Under the pieces are notes generated by a model that saw only the letters and a program-made list of their open reading frames with translations, had not been told where the DNA came from and made no database searches. 64,000 bases of DNA. It comes from Diaphorobacter caeni. GTDB taxonomy: Bacteria > Pseudomonadota > Gammaproteobacteria > Burkholderiales > Burkholderiaceae_C. A program made the translations under genes and the position numbers. The stretch covers positions 62,001-126,000 of the forward strand of contig NZ_JADKYZ010000009.1 of the NCBI RefSeq assembly GCF_015354245.1, given 5' to 3'. Below, one piece after another: positions 52,084 to 62,230 of the stretch (the stretch's first letter is position 1; each line of letters begins with the position of its first letter).

Positions 52084-52977
52084 CTACTGGCAATACCCTA
52101 CCCCGCGCTGCAGCGTGGTCACCAGCTTGGGGACCAGCGCCTCGTGCCCCGCGTCGGCCACGGCGCAGGCATAGGTGTCGTGGATGGCATCGGCGATGTC
52201 CTGCACCGCATTGGTGTCGCGCGCCATGGCCACGTAGTAGCCCATGTCCTTGAGCGCGTTGCCCATGAAGAACTGCAGCCCGCTGGGATCGCCGTCAAGC
52301 AGATAGGGCCTGAGCCGCTCCAGCGCCACGCCGCCGCCGCCGCCCTTGGCCAGCACGTCGACGAACACCTCGGGCGACACCTGGCCGCGAAACGCGCAGG
52401 CGGCGGCTTCGGAAATCAGCGCCACTGCGCCCAGCGACACATAGTTGTGCAGCAGCTTCATGCGGTGGCCGGTGCCGACCGCGCCGGTGTGCGTGACGTT
52501 CTCGGCGAAGCTGCGCAGAATCGGCAGGCACTCCTCGAGAACGGCCGCGTCACCGCCCACCAGCAGGTTGAGCCTGCCCTCTGCCGCCTCTCTGGGCGTG
52601 CGGGTCATGGGTGCGTCGATGAAGCGTATGCCCGCCGCATTCGCGATGGCGGCCACACGCTCGGTGGATTCGGGCAAGGCGGTCGAGCAGTCGATCACCA
52701 CCGTGCCACGCCGGAGGCTGGCAAGCGCCCCCTCGTCTCCCAGCAGAATCGCCTCGACCTGGGGCGAGCCCGTGACGCAGAGCACCAGCACGTCGACGCT
52801 CGCCGCCAGTTCCTTGAGCGACGCCAGACTTGCCACACCAAGCGAACGCAGCGCATCCAGCGGCTGGTTGCCGGGGTGCTCAAGCACGGTCAGCGCAAAG
52901 CCCTTGCGCGCGATGTTCAGCGCGATGCCGTGGCCCATCAGGCCAACGCCAATCAATCCGATCCGAGGGGTAGTCAT
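52084..52977 (-). CDS. NAD(P)-dependent beta-hydroxyacid dehydrogenase (HIBADH/GlxR family)
   Basis: 297 residues from the ATG at 52977, which has AAGGA upstream; longer readings lack homology. The cofactor motif is IGLIGVGLMGHGIALNIARK, the substrate motif IRFIDAPMTRTPREAAEGRL, and the catalytic Lys is in GTGHRMKLLHNYVSLG. Family members act on 3-hydroxyisobutyrate, tartronate semialdehyde or related 3-hydroxyacids. It leads a two-gene unit with the aldehyde dehydrogenase. Confidence 0.92.
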   Translation of the reverse strand: MTTPRIGLIGVGLMGHGIALNIARKGFALTVLEHPGNQPLDALRSLGVASLASLKELAASVDVLVLCVTGSPQVEAILLGDEGALASLRRGTVVIDCSTALPESTERVAAIANAAGIRFIDAPMTRTPREAAEGRLNLLVGGDAAVLEECLPILRSFAENVTHTGAVGTGHRMKLLHNYVSLGAVALISEAAACAFRGQVSPEVFVDVLAKGGGGGVALERLRPYLLDGDPSGLQFFMGNALKDMGYYVAMARDTNAVQDIADAIHDTYACAVADAGHEALVPKLVTTLQRGVGYCQ

Positions 52978-53250
52978 GGTGCAAATCCTTGATGAAATGG
53001 AGACGCCCGAAACAACGATGCATCCGTCCCGGTCAGCCATCAGCCAGTCGAGCGGAAGGTGTTTGTATCCCCTGCACAAGGCCACATCCATAATACAGAT
53101 CAATTCGCGAATCGCCGTGCTGGGGAATGCCTTCATGGGGCTCGAAACCCAAGGGCTTACCCTGAATCGACATTGGGGAAGCGCGCTGACTTCACTCACG
53201 GGCCAGCTGCAGCAGAATCACCGGATGATTTTCACTTCGCTCCCTACGCC

Positions 53251-54012
53251 ATGCGCTCCATGATCGATTTCAGCTCCTGGGCCACGGCGCTCTCCACGAT
53301 CGCCGGACTGCTGCTCGTCACCTGCCTGATGATGGGCGTGCGTCTGCTGTTCATGCAGACGATCCAGAAACGGCGCGAGCGCGAGAACCGCCAGATCAAC
53401 GAGCGCCTCAAGACCCTGATCGCCGCCTACAAGACGCTGGGCGGCTCGTTCACCGGAACGCTGGAGGTGAAACCCACGCATGTGCGCGATCTGCGGCTGC
53501 AGCCAACCCGCGCCGAGATCGATGACGACGAATCCGAAGCCCCCGCCCTCACGAGCACCGAACGCCAGCGCCGTGTGCGCGACGCGGTGGAGGCCGCGCT
53601 GTCCGACGTGATCCTGCTCGGCACTGAAGCCCAGGTGCGCATGGCCGCCCAGGCCGCGCAGGACATGACGGCCGGGCGCAGCATCCACACCCGGGAACTG
53701 GTGGTCTCGCTGCGAGACTATGTCCGCGAAGCGCTGGACCTCGAACCCATCCCCGCCAATCTCGTCATCCCCGCGCAAGGCCCGCTGCGGCCTTCCACCT
53801 CGGGTGGCAACAACCGCCGCGCTGGGGGTGGATCGGGCGGGGAAGGCGGCAGCGGTGGCGGCGGCGGAAACCGCGGCGGTGGCCAGGGTGGTGGCGGAGC
53901 CGGGGGAGCCGGCGGAATGGGCGCCATGGGGCTCGGCATGGGCATGGGTGCTGGGGCCCAGCATCTGGGCTCCGAGAGCGAAACGCTCACCGACGGCTCG
54001 CGTGCGCCCTGA
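53251..54012 (+). CDS. Membrane-anchored protein with a glycine-rich C-terminal tail
   Basis: 253 residues from the ATG at 53251 (or 53260). One N-terminal transmembrane helix (ALSTIAGLLLVTCLMMGVRL) is followed by a basic helix (KRRERENRQINERLKTLIAA), an acidic linker and a helical domain (RVRDAVEAALSDVILLGTEA, VVSLRDYVREALDLEPIP). The last 75 residues are almost only Gly with Asn, Arg, Ala and Met, likely disordered. I do not recognise the family. The topology suggests a cytoplasmic domain on an inner-membrane anchor. Confidence 0.75.
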   Translation: MRSMIDFSSWATALSTIAGLLLVTCLMMGVRLLFMQTIQKRRERENRQINERLKTLIAAYKTLGGSFTGTLEVKPTHVRDLRLQPTRAEIDDDESEAPALTSTERQRRVRDAVEAALSDVILLGTEAQVRMAAQAAQDMTAGRSIHTRELVVSLRDYVREALDLEPIPANLVIPAQGPLRPSTSGGNNRRAGGGSGGEGGSGGGGGNRGGGQGGGGAGGAGGMGAMGLGMGMGAGAQHLGSESETLTDGSRAP

Positions 54013-54070
54013 TCACCCCGCACTACAATCGCCGCTCCCCTTTCCACCACAAGAACGATTGAATCCCGAC

Positions 54071-54388
54071 ATGGCCTTTGCAGACAATCTCCGCCAGCTC
54101 CCCTCCGTCGCCCACATTGCCGCCCTGCGCCTGCTGGACGCCTCCGGCCGCGAAGTGGCCAGCATTCCCAACGCTCCCGGAAAGACTGGTTCGCTGACCG
54201 TCTACGCCGCCCTTGCCGCCAAGCACGGCGGGATCAACGAGGCCGCCGCTCGCGAAGGCCTTGAACTGTTTGCCGAGCACACGGAGGATGCGCGCCAGCA
54301 CCCCGGCAACCATCCGAACATCGACCGCCTGTTCGACGTGATCGCCAGCGGCCAGAGTCTCACGGTGCAGATCGACCCGCAGACCTGA
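54071..54388 (+). CDS. DUF2322-family protein
   Basis: 105 residues. The compact sequence (FADNLRQLPSVAHIAALRLL, NAPGKTGSLTVYAALAAKHG, GLELFAEHTEDARQHPGNHP, NIDRLFDVIASGQSLTVQI) fits the DUF2322 family as I remember it from betaproteobacteria. No signal peptide or membrane helix is present. Function is unknown. It ends just before a strong terminator. Confidence 0.8.
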   Translation: MAFADNLRQLPSVAHIAALRLLDASGREVASIPNAPGKTGSLTVYAALAAKHGGINEAAAREGLELFAEHTEDARQHPGNHPNIDRLFDVIASGQSLTVQIDPQT

Positions 54389-54407
54389 TCGCTCACGATT
54401 TCGCCAA

Positions 54408-54443
54408 TAAAAAAAACGGGACCGTTCAAGGTCCCGTTTTTGT
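54408..54443. terminator. Bidirectional terminator between DUF2322 and the CoA-transferase genes
   Basis: The 8-bp perfect stem ACGGGACC (54416-54423) with GGTCCCGT (54430-54437) encloses GTTCAA, with a run of A before and T after. It lies between convergent genes and can serve both strands. Confidence 0.9.
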
Positions 54444-54470
54444 TGGTGATCGGCTAGCCGGATCGATCGA

Positions 54471-55109
54471 TCAGCGCTGCAGCGTCACGCCCGTCTTGGA
54501 CTGGATCTCTTCAAACGTCACGCCCGGCGCCAGCTCCACGAGCTTGAGGCCTTGCGGCGTCACGTCCATCACGCCGAGGTCGGTGATGATGCGGTCCACC
54601 ACGCCCACGCCAGTCAGCGGCAGCGTGCACTTGGGCAGAATCTTCATGTCGGTCGTGCCGTCCTTCTTCTTGGCGACATGCTCCATCAGCACGATCACGC
54701 GCTTGACGCCCGCCACCAGATCCATCGCGCCGCCCATGCCCTTGACCATCTTGCCCGGAATCATCCAGTTGGCCAGATCGCCGTGCTCGCTCACCTGCAT
54801 CGCACCGAGGATGGACAGGTTGATCTTGCCTCCACGGATCATCGCGAACGACTGATCACTGCCGAAGATCGACGAGCCCGGAATGGTGGTGACGGTCTGC
54901 TTGCCGGCGTTGATCAGGTCGGCGTCCACCTTGTCTTCCGTGGGAAATGCGCCGATGCCGAGCATGCCGTTTTCCGACTGCAGCCAGACTTCCTTGTCGC
55001 CCGTATGATTGGCCACGAGCGTCGGGATGCCGATACCCAGGTTCACGTAAAAGCCGTCCTGCAGCTCCTGCGCCGCACGCGCGGCCATTTGGTCTTGCGT
55101 CCACGCCAT
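54471..55109 (-). CDS. scoB: 3-oxoacid CoA-transferase subunit B
   Basis: 212 residues from the ATG at 55109, which has AAGGAGC upstream. The catalytic Glu lies in SENGMLGIG, with [40 protein letters not shown] and [16 protein letters not shown] around it. It forms, with subunit A just upstream, a type I transferase that moves CoA from succinyl-CoA to acetoacetate or another 3-oxoacid (possibly 3-oxoadipate). The start is two bases beyond the subunit A stop. Confidence 0.94.
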   Translation of the reverse strand: MAWTQDQMAARAAQELQDGFYVNLGIGIPTLVANHTGDKEVWLQSENGMLGIGAFPTEDKVDADLINAGKQTVTTIPGSSIFGSDQSFAMIRGGKINLSILGAMQVSEHGDLANWMIPGKMVKGMGGAMDLVAGVKRVIVLMEHVAKKKDGTTDMKILPKCTLPLTGVGVVDRIITDLGVMDVTPQGLKLVELAPGVTFEEIQSKTGVTLQR

Positions 55110-55111
55110 GA

Positions 55112-55819
55112 TCAGGCTCCTTGCTTTTCGGTGATGGTGCGCTTTTCGATGCGCTTTTCGGGGTTGGCGTTCAGCACGATGCGGTGCACGTAGATGCCGG
55201 GCAGATGGATTTCGTCGGGTGCGATGGCACCGGTTTCCACGACTTCTTCCACCTCGACGATGCAGATCTTGCCTGCCATCGCAGCCGCCGGGTTGAAATT
55301 GCGGGCGGTCAGGCGGAATTGCAGGTTGCCGGACTTGTCGGCGCGCCATGCCTTCACGAGCGACACCTCGGGAACGAGCGAGCGCTCCATCACGTAGGTT
55401 TCGCCGTCGAAATCGCGCAGCTCCTTGCCCTCGGCCACCAGCGTGCCGACACCCGTCTTGGTGAAGAACGCCGGAATGCCCGCGCCGCCCGCACGCAGCT
55501 TCTCGGCCAGCGTGCCCTGCGGCGTGAACTCGAGCTCGAGCTCACCGGCCAGATACTGGCGCTCGAACTCCTTGTTCTCGCCCACGTAGCTGGCGATCAT
55601 CTTCCTGATCTGACGGGTTTCCAGCAGCTTGCCGAGGCCGAAGCCATCAACGCCCGCATTGTTGGAAATCACGGTCAGATCCTTGACGCCGGAATCCTTG
55701 AGCGCGTCGATCAGCGCCTCGGGAATGCCGCAGAGGCCGAAACCGCCCACTGCCAAGAGCTGGCCATCGGCCACGACGCCCTTGAGCGCGTCGGCGGCGG
55801 AAGGATAGACTTTGTTCAC
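55112..55819 (-). CDS. scoA: 3-oxoacid CoA-transferase subunit A
   Basis: 235 residues. The CoA-binding glycine motif is [20 protein letters not shown], followed by [20 protein letters not shown] and a conserved C-terminal Glu-Val-Glu-Glu-Val-Val. It pairs with subunit B on the same strand with only two bases between. Divergent from a PAS-LuxR regulator gene that may control it. Confidence 0.94.
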   Translation of the reverse strand: MNKVYPSAADALKGVVADGQLLAVGGFGLCGIPEALIDALKDSGVKDLTVISNNAGVDGFGLGKLLETRQIRKMIASYVGENKEFERQYLAGELELEFTPQGTLAEKLRAGGAGIPAFFTKTGVGTLVAEGKELRDFDGETYVMERSLVPEVSLVKAWRADKSGNLQFRLTARNFNPAAAMAGKICIVEVEEVVETGAIAPDEIHLPGIYVHRIVLNANPEKRIEKRTITEKQGA

Positions 55820-55933
55820 TGTTGTCTCCTGATGAGGAATGAGATCCGGAATCGGATTCGGAATGCGCTACGATACTACGTATTCGCATAGGTAGTTTTT
55901 CGTAAATACAAACACGGCACGCACGGCAACAAG

Positions 55934-56479
55934 ATGGACACCGCAGACTACCGACTCTCATTTGAGATGGCACCCGTTGGCTTGGTGATCTCGCGAAACC
56001 GCATCATGGTCGACTGCAACCGCCACGTCTGCGAGATGTTCGGAGCCTCCCGCGAGTTGCTGATCGGCCAGTCATTCAGCATTCTCTACCCGAGCGTAGA
56101 CGAATATGAGCGTCTGGGCAAACGCATGGAGCCGATTCTCAACGCCAAGGGCCGCTATGCCGACAACCGCATCATGAAACGCGCGAATGGCGAGGTTTTC
56201 TGGTGCCACGTCTCCGGTCGGGCCCTCAACCGAGACGACCCGCACGCATCGGGCATCTGGAGCTTCGAGGATCTGAGCGAGGAACGCCCCGTCAAGGCCG
56301 AATTGACCGGCAGAGAACGCGAGGTCGCCGCCCGCCTGCTCGACGGCATGACCTCCAAGGAAATCGGCCGGGCGCTCGACATCAGCCACCGCACCGTGGA
56401 GATCTACCGCGCACGGCTGATGCGCAAGTACGGCGCGTCCACGGCGGCGGATCTGGTGCAGAAGCTGCTGGTGGGCTGA
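55934..56479 (+). CDS. PAS-domain LuxR-type transcriptional regulator
   Basis: 181 residues. A single PAS domain (about 5-110, FEMAPVGLVISRNRIMVDCN, RIMKRANGEVFWCHVSGRAL) is followed by a LuxR helix-turn-helix (about 120-181, LTGREREVAARLLDGMTSKE, RTVEIYRARLMRKYGASTAA). It probably senses a small molecule or redox state through PAS. It is divergent from the CoA-transferase genes with about 110 bp between, and adjacent on the other side to the end of the Bug operon. Regulation of either is inference. Confidence 0.92.
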   Translation: MDTADYRLSFEMAPVGLVISRNRIMVDCNRHVCEMFGASRELLIGQSFSILYPSVDEYERLGKRMEPILNAKGRYADNRIMKRANGEVFWCHVSGRALNRDDPHASGIWSFEDLSEERPVKAELTGREREVAARLLDGMTSKEIGRALDISHRTVEIYRARLMRKYGASTAADLVQKLLVG

Positions 56480-56491
56480 GGCCCGCTCTCG

Positions 56492-57487
56492 TCATTCGGG
56501 CTGGATGCCCACGGATTGGGCCACCTGTGCCCAGCGGGCCACCTCGTCTTTCATGTAGCTGCCGAACTGCGCTGGCGTGGACTGGTGCAGCTGCACACCG
56601 ATGGAGCCAAACTGCTTTTGCAGGTCGGGATCCATCACCGCCTTGTTCACCGCGGCGTTGAGTTTCTGCACGATCGCATCCGGCGTGCCCGCAGGCAGCA
56701 GCACGCATTGCCAGGTCGACATCGCATAGCCGGCCAGACCGCCTTCCGCCACCGTTGGCACATCCGGAAGCAGCGGCGAGCGCTGCGCTCCGCCCACGGC
56801 GATGGCGCGGACCCGGCCGTCCTTGATGAAGGGATAGGACGAGCTCAGCGCATCCAGCATGAACTGCACGTTGCCACCCAGCAGATCGGCCATCGCCGGC
56901 GCTGTGCCCTTGTAGGGCACATGCACGGCACTCGCGCCCAGCATCTGCAGCAGCACCTCGATGCCCAGATGGGTGATGTTGCCGTTGCCGCCCGAGCCGT
57001 AGCTGAGCTTGCCGGGGTGGGCCTTCAGATATTGCACGAACTCGGCGAAGTTCTTCACCGGCAGATCGTTGCTCACCACGATGACGGTGTTGATCGACGC
57101 CGGCATGGCGACCGGGACGAAACTGCGCAGAGGATCGAAGTTCAGTTTCTTGTACAGCACCGGCACGATGGTGATGCCCGACGTCTGATACAGCGCCGTG
57201 TAGCCATCCGGTGCGGCGCGCGCGACGAATTCCGTGCCGATGTTGCCCGCCGCGCCCAGCTTGCTCTCCACGTACATCGACTGCCCCAACGTGCGGCCGA
57301 TGTGCGCGGCCAGGGCCCTGCCCACCACATCGGTCGGACCGCCTGCTGCGTGCGGCATGATCAGCTTGATGGGCTTGCTCGGCCAGTCGCTCGGCGCCTG
57401 TGCGCGGGCAAAGCCCGCTCCGCCCAAGGTTCCCAATGCACTCAATGCACCCATTGCAGCCATCGCCTGTCGTCGGTTCAAGTCCAT
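56492..57487 (-). CDS. Bug/TctC-family tripartite tricarboxylate transporter substrate-binding protein
   Basis: 331 residues. The export signal opens with Asn-Arg-Arg-Gln (Tat-like) and ends near Ala-Gln-Ala. The mature protein shows IKLIMPHAAGGPTDVVGRAL, VESKLGAAGNIGTEFVARAA, GSGGNGNITHLGIEVLLQML and HVPYKGTAPAMADLLGGNVQ. It is the last gene of the minus-strand operon that begins with the acyl-CoA dehydrogenases. The ligand is probably a precursor of that pathway. Confidence 0.93.
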   Translation of the reverse strand: MDLNRRQAMAAMGALSALGTLGGAGFARAQAPSDWPSKPIKLIMPHAAGGPTDVVGRALAAHIGRTLGQSMYVESKLGAAGNIGTEFVARAAPDGYTALYQTSGITIVPVLYKKLNFDPLRSFVPVAMPASINTVIVVSNDLPVKNFAEFVQYLKAHPGKLSYGSGGNGNITHLGIEVLLQMLGASAVHVPYKGTAPAMADLLGGNVQFMLDALSSSYPFIKDGRVRAIAVGGAQRSPLLPDVPTVAEGGLAGYAMSTWQCVLLPAGTPDAIVQKLNAAVNKAVMDPDLQKQFGSIGVQLHQSTPAQFGSYMKDEVARWAQVAQSVGIQPE

Positions 57488-57540
57488 GTCTTTGTCTCCT
57501 GATTGAATTGGTGTCGTGTTGTCTTTGCCAGCCGGAAAAA

Positions 57541-58788
57541 TCAGCCCACTGCCCCGGAGGGAATGGAGGTCACACCCGACCCCAGCAGGGCATCGATCTC
57601 GGCGTGGGTGAATCCCGCCTCGGCAAGCACCTCGCGCCCGTGCTCTCCGGCTCGCGGCGCGGGACGCGACACGCGGGGCTGGGTCTTTGACCAGGTCGAG
57701 GGAATGCCGATCTGGCGCACGCGCCCCTCCGTGGGATGTTCAACCTCCTGCAGAAAGCCCACGGCCTGCAGATGCGGGTCCTCCATCAGCGAGTCCATGT
57801 CATGCATGGGCATGACGGGAATGTCGGCCGCGTCGAGCAGTTCGCTCCACTCGGCCGTCGTGCGCGTGGTCATGATCTCGGCGAGCAGCGCGTAGAGCGC
57901 ATGGATGTGCTCGGTGCGCTTGTCGATGCTGCTGAATCGCGGATCGGACTCGAACACCTCGGGCTTGCCGATCAGCCGGAAGAAGGTCTGCCACTGCTTG
58001 TCGTTGTAGAGCAGCACGCAGAGATAGCCGTCGCTCGTCGCATAAGGGCGGCGGTTGGGATTGAGAATGCGTGCATAGCCGCTCGGGCCGACGGCGGGCT
58101 CGTAGCTGCGCCCGCACATGTGGTCGGACAGCGTGAACTGCGCCATGGTCTCGAACATCGGCACCTCGACCGCCTGCCCCTCGCCCGAGCGCTCGCGCCA
58201 GAACAGCGCCGAGGTCACCGCGTTCACCGCCGCAAGCCCGACGATGCGATCCGCCAGCGGGCTCGGCGCATAGCGCGGCACGTCGCTCCCCGCCTGCACC
58301 GACAGCGCGGGAATTCCGGCCGCGCCCTGAATCAGATCGTCATACGCCGGCTTGGCCGCATACGGCCCGCTCTGGCCGTAGCCCACGCAGCCCACGTAGA
58401 CGATGCGCGGATTGACCGCGCGCACCGCCTCGTATGACAGTCCCAGCCGCGCCATGGCCTGTGGCCGCACGTTGTAGATCAGCACGTCGGCATCGGCCAC
58501 AAGGCGCATCAGCGCCGCGATCCCGGCGGACTGCTTCAGATCGAGCACCACGCTGCGCTTGCTGCGATTGGCGTGCATGAAGATCGCCGCCATGCCCGCA
58601 TTGCGACGTGGCCCGACGCCGCGCACGCCGTCGCCGCCGGGCGGCTCCACCTTGATCACGTCGGCTCCGTAGTCACCAAGAATCTGGGTGGCGAACGGAC
58701 CCATGAGCACGGTGGTGAGGTCGATGATGCGCACGCCGCTCAGCGGGCCGCCTTGGTTCGTTGCAGTGGAGGTGGTTGTGTCTGTCAT
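57541..58788 (-). CDS. CaiB/BaiF CoA-transferase (first of a tandem pair)
   Basis: 415 residues from the ATG at 58788 (Met-Thr-Asp-Thr-Thr), overlapping the stop of the preceding gene as ATGA. Motifs are [48 protein letters not shown] and [20 protein letters not shown]. At the place of the usual catalytic Asp the sequence reads [17 protein letters not shown], with Glu, as in a recognised subgroup. It presumably activates a free acid by CoA transfer. Donor unknown. Confidence 0.93.
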   Translation of the reverse strand: MTDTTTSTATNQGGPLSGVRIIDLTTVLMGPFATQILGDYGADVIKVEPPGGDGVRGVGPRRNAGMAAIFMHANRSKRSVVLDLKQSAGIAALMRLVADADVLIYNVRPQAMARLGLSYEAVRAVNPRIVYVGCVGYGQSGPYAAKPAYDDLIQGAAGIPALSVQAGSDVPRYAPSPLADRIVGLAAVNAVTSALFWRERSGEGQAVEVPMFETMAQFTLSDHMCGRSYEPAVGPSGYARILNPNRRPYATSDGYLCVLLYNDKQWQTFFRLIGKPEVFESDPRFSSIDKRTEHIHALYALLAEIMTTRTTAEWSELLDAADIPVMPMHDMDSLMEDPHLQAVGFLQEVEHPTEGRVRQIGIPSTWSKTQPRVSRPAPRAGEHGREVLAEAGFTHAEIDALLGSGVTSIPSGAVG

Positions 58789-59951
58789 GTTTTTTGTCCC
58801 GTCAAACTGTCGAAGGAAGAAGGCTTCTCGCAATGCGGGCTCCAGCGCGCGATGTCCGCGTCGGCCAGCCATCCACGCAGCGCCTTTGCGCCGTCGGGTG
58901 CGCGGGGCGGTGTGGGTTTCGCGGATGGCGTCGCGCTGAAGCGCGGCGTCGGCGCGGGTTGCACTACGCCATCGACTTCGACAAAGCTGCCGCGAGCCTT
59001 CAGGTGCGGATGCGAGGATGCCTCATCAAACGACAGCACGGGGGCAAAGCACACGTCCGTGCCCTCAAGCAGCGCGCACCATTCGGCCTGCGTGCGGGTT
59101 TTGAACACACGCGTCAGTTCGGCGCGCACATGCTCCCAGCGCGAGCGATCTCCCGGAGCGCCACATGCCTTTTCATCCAGCCCCAATCTGCGGACAAGTT
59201 CCGCATGAAAGCGCGCCTCGATCGGTCCCACGGAGACGAAGCGGCCGTCGCTGCATTCATAGCTGTCGTAGTGCGGCGCGCCGCCGTCGAGCAGATTGCT
59301 GCCGCGCTCGGGATCCCATTGCCCTCCCGCCACAAAGCCGTGAAACGCCGTCGCCAACGAACTCGCACCTTCGACGATGGCGGCGTCCACCACCTGACCC
59401 TGGCCGCTGCGCTGCGCGTGGTGCAGCGCGGCCAGCACGCCCATCACCAGAAACATCGCGCCGCCGCCAAAGTCACCCACCAGCGCGAGCGGCGGCACGG
59501 GCGGCTGACCCTTGCGGCCAATGGCATTCAGCGCACCGGTCAGCGCGATGTAGTTGATGTCATGCCCAGCTGCGTGCGCCAGCGGCCCATCCTGCCCCCA
59601 GCCCGTCATGCGGCCATACACCAGCTGTGGGTTGATCGCATGGCAGCGCTCGGGGCCGATGCCAAGGCGCTCCATGACGCCAGGCCGAAATCCTTCGATG
59701 AGGATGTCTGCCTGCGCGACCAGCTCCAGCACCAGCGCGATGGACTGCGGATCCTTGAGATCCAGTGCCACCGCCTCGCGATTGCGCAGCAGCAGATTGA
59801 AATTCAGCGGACGCGGCACGCCGAGGTCGACCGGCTCCCGACGCTCGATGCGCAGCACCGTCGCGCCCATGTCGGCCAGTTGCATGGCTGCCATGGGCGC
59901 GGGGCCGATGCCCGCCATTTCCAGCACTTTCACTCCGGCAAGCGGTCCCAT
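58785..59951 (-). CDS. CaiB/BaiF CoA-transferase or alpha-methylacyl-CoA racemase-like protein (second of a tandem pair)
   Basis: 388 residues. Family signatures are [60 protein letters not shown] and [20 protein letters not shown] with Asp in the catalytic place. [17 protein letters not shown] and [12 protein letters not shown] are typical of alpha-methylacyl-CoA racemases, which epimerise 2-methyl branched acyl-CoAs. That suggests a branched or steroid-like acyl substrate. It is coupled to the next CaiB gene through ATGA and follows the acyl-CoA dehydrogenase gene closely. Confidence 0.92.
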   Translation of the reverse strand: MGPLAGVKVLEMAGIGPAPMAAMQLADMGATVLRIERREPVDLGVPRPLNFNLLLRNREAVALDLKDPQSIALVLELVAQADILIEGFRPGVMERLGIGPERCHAINPQLVYGRMTGWGQDGPLAHAAGHDINYIALTGALNAIGRKGQPPVPPLALVGDFGGGAMFLVMGVLAALHHAQRSGQGQVVDAAIVEGASSLATAFHGFVAGGQWDPERGSNLLDGGAPHYDSYECSDGRFVSVGPIEARFHAELVRRLGLDEKACGAPGDRSRWEHVRAELTRVFKTRTQAEWCALLEGTDVCFAPVLSFDEASSHPHLKARGSFVEVDGVVQPAPTPRFSATPSAKPTPPRAPDGAKALRGWLADADIARWSPHCEKPSSFDSLTGQKT

Positions 59952-59952
59952 C

Positions 59953-60981
59953 TCAGACCTCCTCGACCGGCGTGGGCGCCAGTGACTCGCGCATGAAGTC
60001 GCACAGCGTCAGCGGGCTGTCCAGCACGGCATTTCCCAGCTGTTCCGCGCAGTCGGCATCGGTGTCCGCCGACGCGCGCAGCTCGTGCAGGCGTGCGGTG
60101 AATATGCCCAGCATGTGCTCCTGCGTGATGCCGATGGCGCCATGCACCGCGTGGGCGAGCGTCGCTACCCTCAGTGCCGCATCGCATGCGTTGAGCTTGG
60201 CGGACGCGGAAAGCAGCCGATCCGGCTGAATTCCTGCGGTCGCGCAGCCCATGCGCGCCGCAAGCGCCGCCATTCCCGCCTGCTCCGCGAGCACGGCCAG
60301 ATCCTGCTGGATCGCCTGAAACTGCCCGATGGCGCGGCCGAACTGGCGTCGGTCGTTCGCGTACAGCACGCTGAGATCCAGAACCCGCGCCATCGTGCCC
60401 CCCATCGCGCTCGCATGAAGGGCGTTGCAGAAGTTCGCCGCCGATTCATCCGGTTTTTTGGCGAAGCGCGTGATGGCCGAGTCCGCGCCCTTCCAACGCA
60501 GCGCCGCCGACACGTGCGGGCGATAGACTCCCGGCGTGCACTGCGCAGCGGATACTGGCATCAGCAGCCACTGCTCGCCGTCGTCCACCAGCACCTGGCT
60601 GGCGAGAAGTGCGCCGGGAATGTCGGCGCAAACCAGCTCGGCGTCGTCTCGATGCGATACAGCGCTGGCCAGCGCGATGCAGCTTCCGTCCGATGTCCAA
60701 TCGGTGCGGCTCAGCAGCGCCCGCGCGACCATGGTCTCGCCCCACGGATGGCTCACGCCCGCTCTCGCGGCCGCAAAGACCAGTGGCTCGACATGGGCCA
60801 GCCCGAGACCCGCACCACCCCGCTCCGATGACACGAGTGCATCGGTATAGCCAAGGGCCTCGATCTCGGCCCACAGCGCAGCGGCGCTCTGGCCGTCACC
60901 CGCTTCGACGGCGCGCACGCGCTCGTCACCACAGAAGTCCGCCAGCGCGGCTTCCCACATTGCAGAATACGAATTGCTCAT
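59953..60981 (-). CDS. Acyl-CoA dehydrogenase, likely non-catalytic partner subunit
   Basis: 342 residues from the ATG at 60981; an in-frame ATG at 60990 adds three. The C-terminal domain is recognisable ([40 protein letters not shown]), but the N-terminal half is short and the Tyr-Glu-Gly-Thr segment with the catalytic Glu is missing. Together with the full-length dehydrogenase immediately upstream on the operon this fits the alpha2beta2 enzymes known from steroid degradation, where one subunit lacks key residues. That assignment is inference. Confidence 0.88.
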   Translation of the reverse strand: MSNSYSAMWEAALADFCGDERVRAVEAGDGQSAAALWAEIEALGYTDALVSSERGGAGLGLAHVEPLVFAAARAGVSHPWGETMVARALLSRTDWTSDGSCIALASAVSHRDDAELVCADIPGALLASQVLVDDGEQWLLMPVSAAQCTPGVYRPHVSAALRWKGADSAITRFAKKPDESAANFCNALHASAMGGTMARVLDLSVLYANDRRQFGRAIGQFQAIQQDLAVLAEQAGMAALAARMGCATAGIQPDRLLSASAKLNACDAALRVATLAHAVHGAIGITQEHMLGIFTARLHELRASADTDADCAEQLGNAVLDSPLTLCDFMRESLAPTPVEEV

Positions 60982-60993
60982 GAAAGACATTCC

Positions 60994-62154
60994 TCAACGA
61001 AGACCGAGGCCGCGCGCGATGATTCCACGCATGATCTGGCGCGTTCCGCCGCGCAGCGAAAACGTCGGCGCAATCTGGGTCACGTAGGCCAGACTGCGCG
61101 TCAGCTCGCCATTGCGCTGCGCAGCGGACAGCTCGTGCAGCGAGCCGCGAATCCATTCGGGCACGCTCTGCTCGAACTCGGTGCCGAGATCCTTCACGAA
61201 GGCCGCCTCCAGATCGGGCTGCTCATGGCGATCGAGCTTGGCCGCCACCGCCAGCGACATCGCGCGCAGCACCGCCAGTCGCGCCGCCATGCGCCCGGCT
61301 GTCGCACGCGTGTGGGGTCCCCGGCTCCCCGCAGCGCGCGCAACGGCCAGCCAGGTATCCGCGAGCACGATGCTCGAGAGAATGCGCTCCGGCCCGCTGC
61401 GCTCGAACGCCAGCTCGGCGGTCACCTGCTTCCAGCCCGAGCCCTCCTCCCCCACCAGCGCATCGGCGGGCAGCTCCACGTTGTCGAACAGCACCTCGTT
61501 GAAGTGCGTGTCGTCCGCGATGTCCTTGAGCGGCCGCACGCTGATGCCCGGCGACTTCATGTCGATCAGCAACTGCGACAGTCCCTTGTGACGGTCCTCG
61601 GCCGTGCCCGAGGTGCGCACCAGCGCGCACATCCAGTCGGCGCGATGGGCGTTGGTGGTCCAGATCTTGCGGCCGTTGAGCAGCCAGCCCGTGTCGGTGC
61701 GCGTGGCGCGAGTGCGCACGCTGGCGAGGTCGGAGCCGGTGTCGGGCTCGCTCATGCCGATGCAGAAGACGATGTCGCATGCGGCGATGCGCGGCAGAAA
61801 GAACTGGCGCTGCGCCTCGCTGCCAAAGCGCAGGATCAGTTGCGATGTCTGGCGGTCCGCGATCCAGTGCGCCGCCACCGGCGCGCCCGCAGCCAGCAGT
61901 TCCTCGCTGAGCACGAAGCGCGCAAAGCTGCTGCGGCCCCCACCGCCATAGCGCGTGGGCAGCGTCAGCCCGACCCAGCCCTGGTGCGCCAGGGCGCGGC
62001 TGAAATCGAGGTCGTATCCAAGCCATGAGCGCGAGCGCACATCGGCGGGCAGGTGGCGCAGCGCTTCACCCAGAAATGTGCGCACATTCCGTCGCAACGC
62101 CTCGTCCTCGGGGGGAATGACCGCGAGCGGCAGTGAAGTCAGTGTAGAGTTCAT
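60994..62154 (-). CDS. Acyl-CoA dehydrogenase, full-length subunit
   Basis: 386 residues. It carries FCIGMSEPDTGSDLASVRTR, WLLNGRKIWTTNAHRADWMC, DTHFNEVLFDNVELPADALV and the C-terminal LRGGTRQIMRGIIARGLGLR. It is the first gene of the five-gene minus-strand operon (this, the shorter dehydrogenase, two CaiB genes, Bug) and is divergent from a LysR gene across about 75 bp. It desaturates an acyl-CoA with FAD, passing electrons to ETF. The substrate is probably the product of the CaiB steps. Confidence 0.94.
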   Translation of the reverse strand: MNSTLTSLPLAVIPPEDEALRRNVRTFLGEALRHLPADVRSRSWLGYDLDFSRALAHQGWVGLTLPTRYGGGGRSSFARFVLSEELLAAGAPVAAHWIADRQTSQLILRFGSEAQRQFFLPRIAACDIVFCIGMSEPDTGSDLASVRTRATRTDTGWLLNGRKIWTTNAHRADWMCALVRTSGTAEDRHKGLSQLLIDMKSPGISVRPLKDIADDTHFNEVLFDNVELPADALVGEEGSGWKQVTAELAFERSGPERILSSIVLADTWLAVARAAGSRGPHTRATAGRMAARLAVLRAMSLAVAAKLDRHEQPDLEAAFVKDLGTEFEQSVPEWIRGSLHELSAAQRNGELTRSLAYVTQIAPTFSLRGGTRQIMRGIIARGLGLR

Positions 62155-62203
62155 GCCACGAATTTATGGAGGCTCGCCACGAGCGTCCAATACTGATTGG
62201 AGA

Positions 62204-62222
62204 CATCGCGATACGCGAGATG
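62204..62222. promoter_or_regulatory. Candidate LysR operator in the divergent gap
   Basis: CATCGCGATACGCGAGATG is a near-perfect dyad (CATCGCG with CGCGAGATG, one extra base) just upstream of the lysR start in the 76-bp gap shared with the dehydrogenase operon. Its position fits autoregulation and control of the operon. Confidence 0.4.
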
Positions 62223-62230
62223 TATACCCC

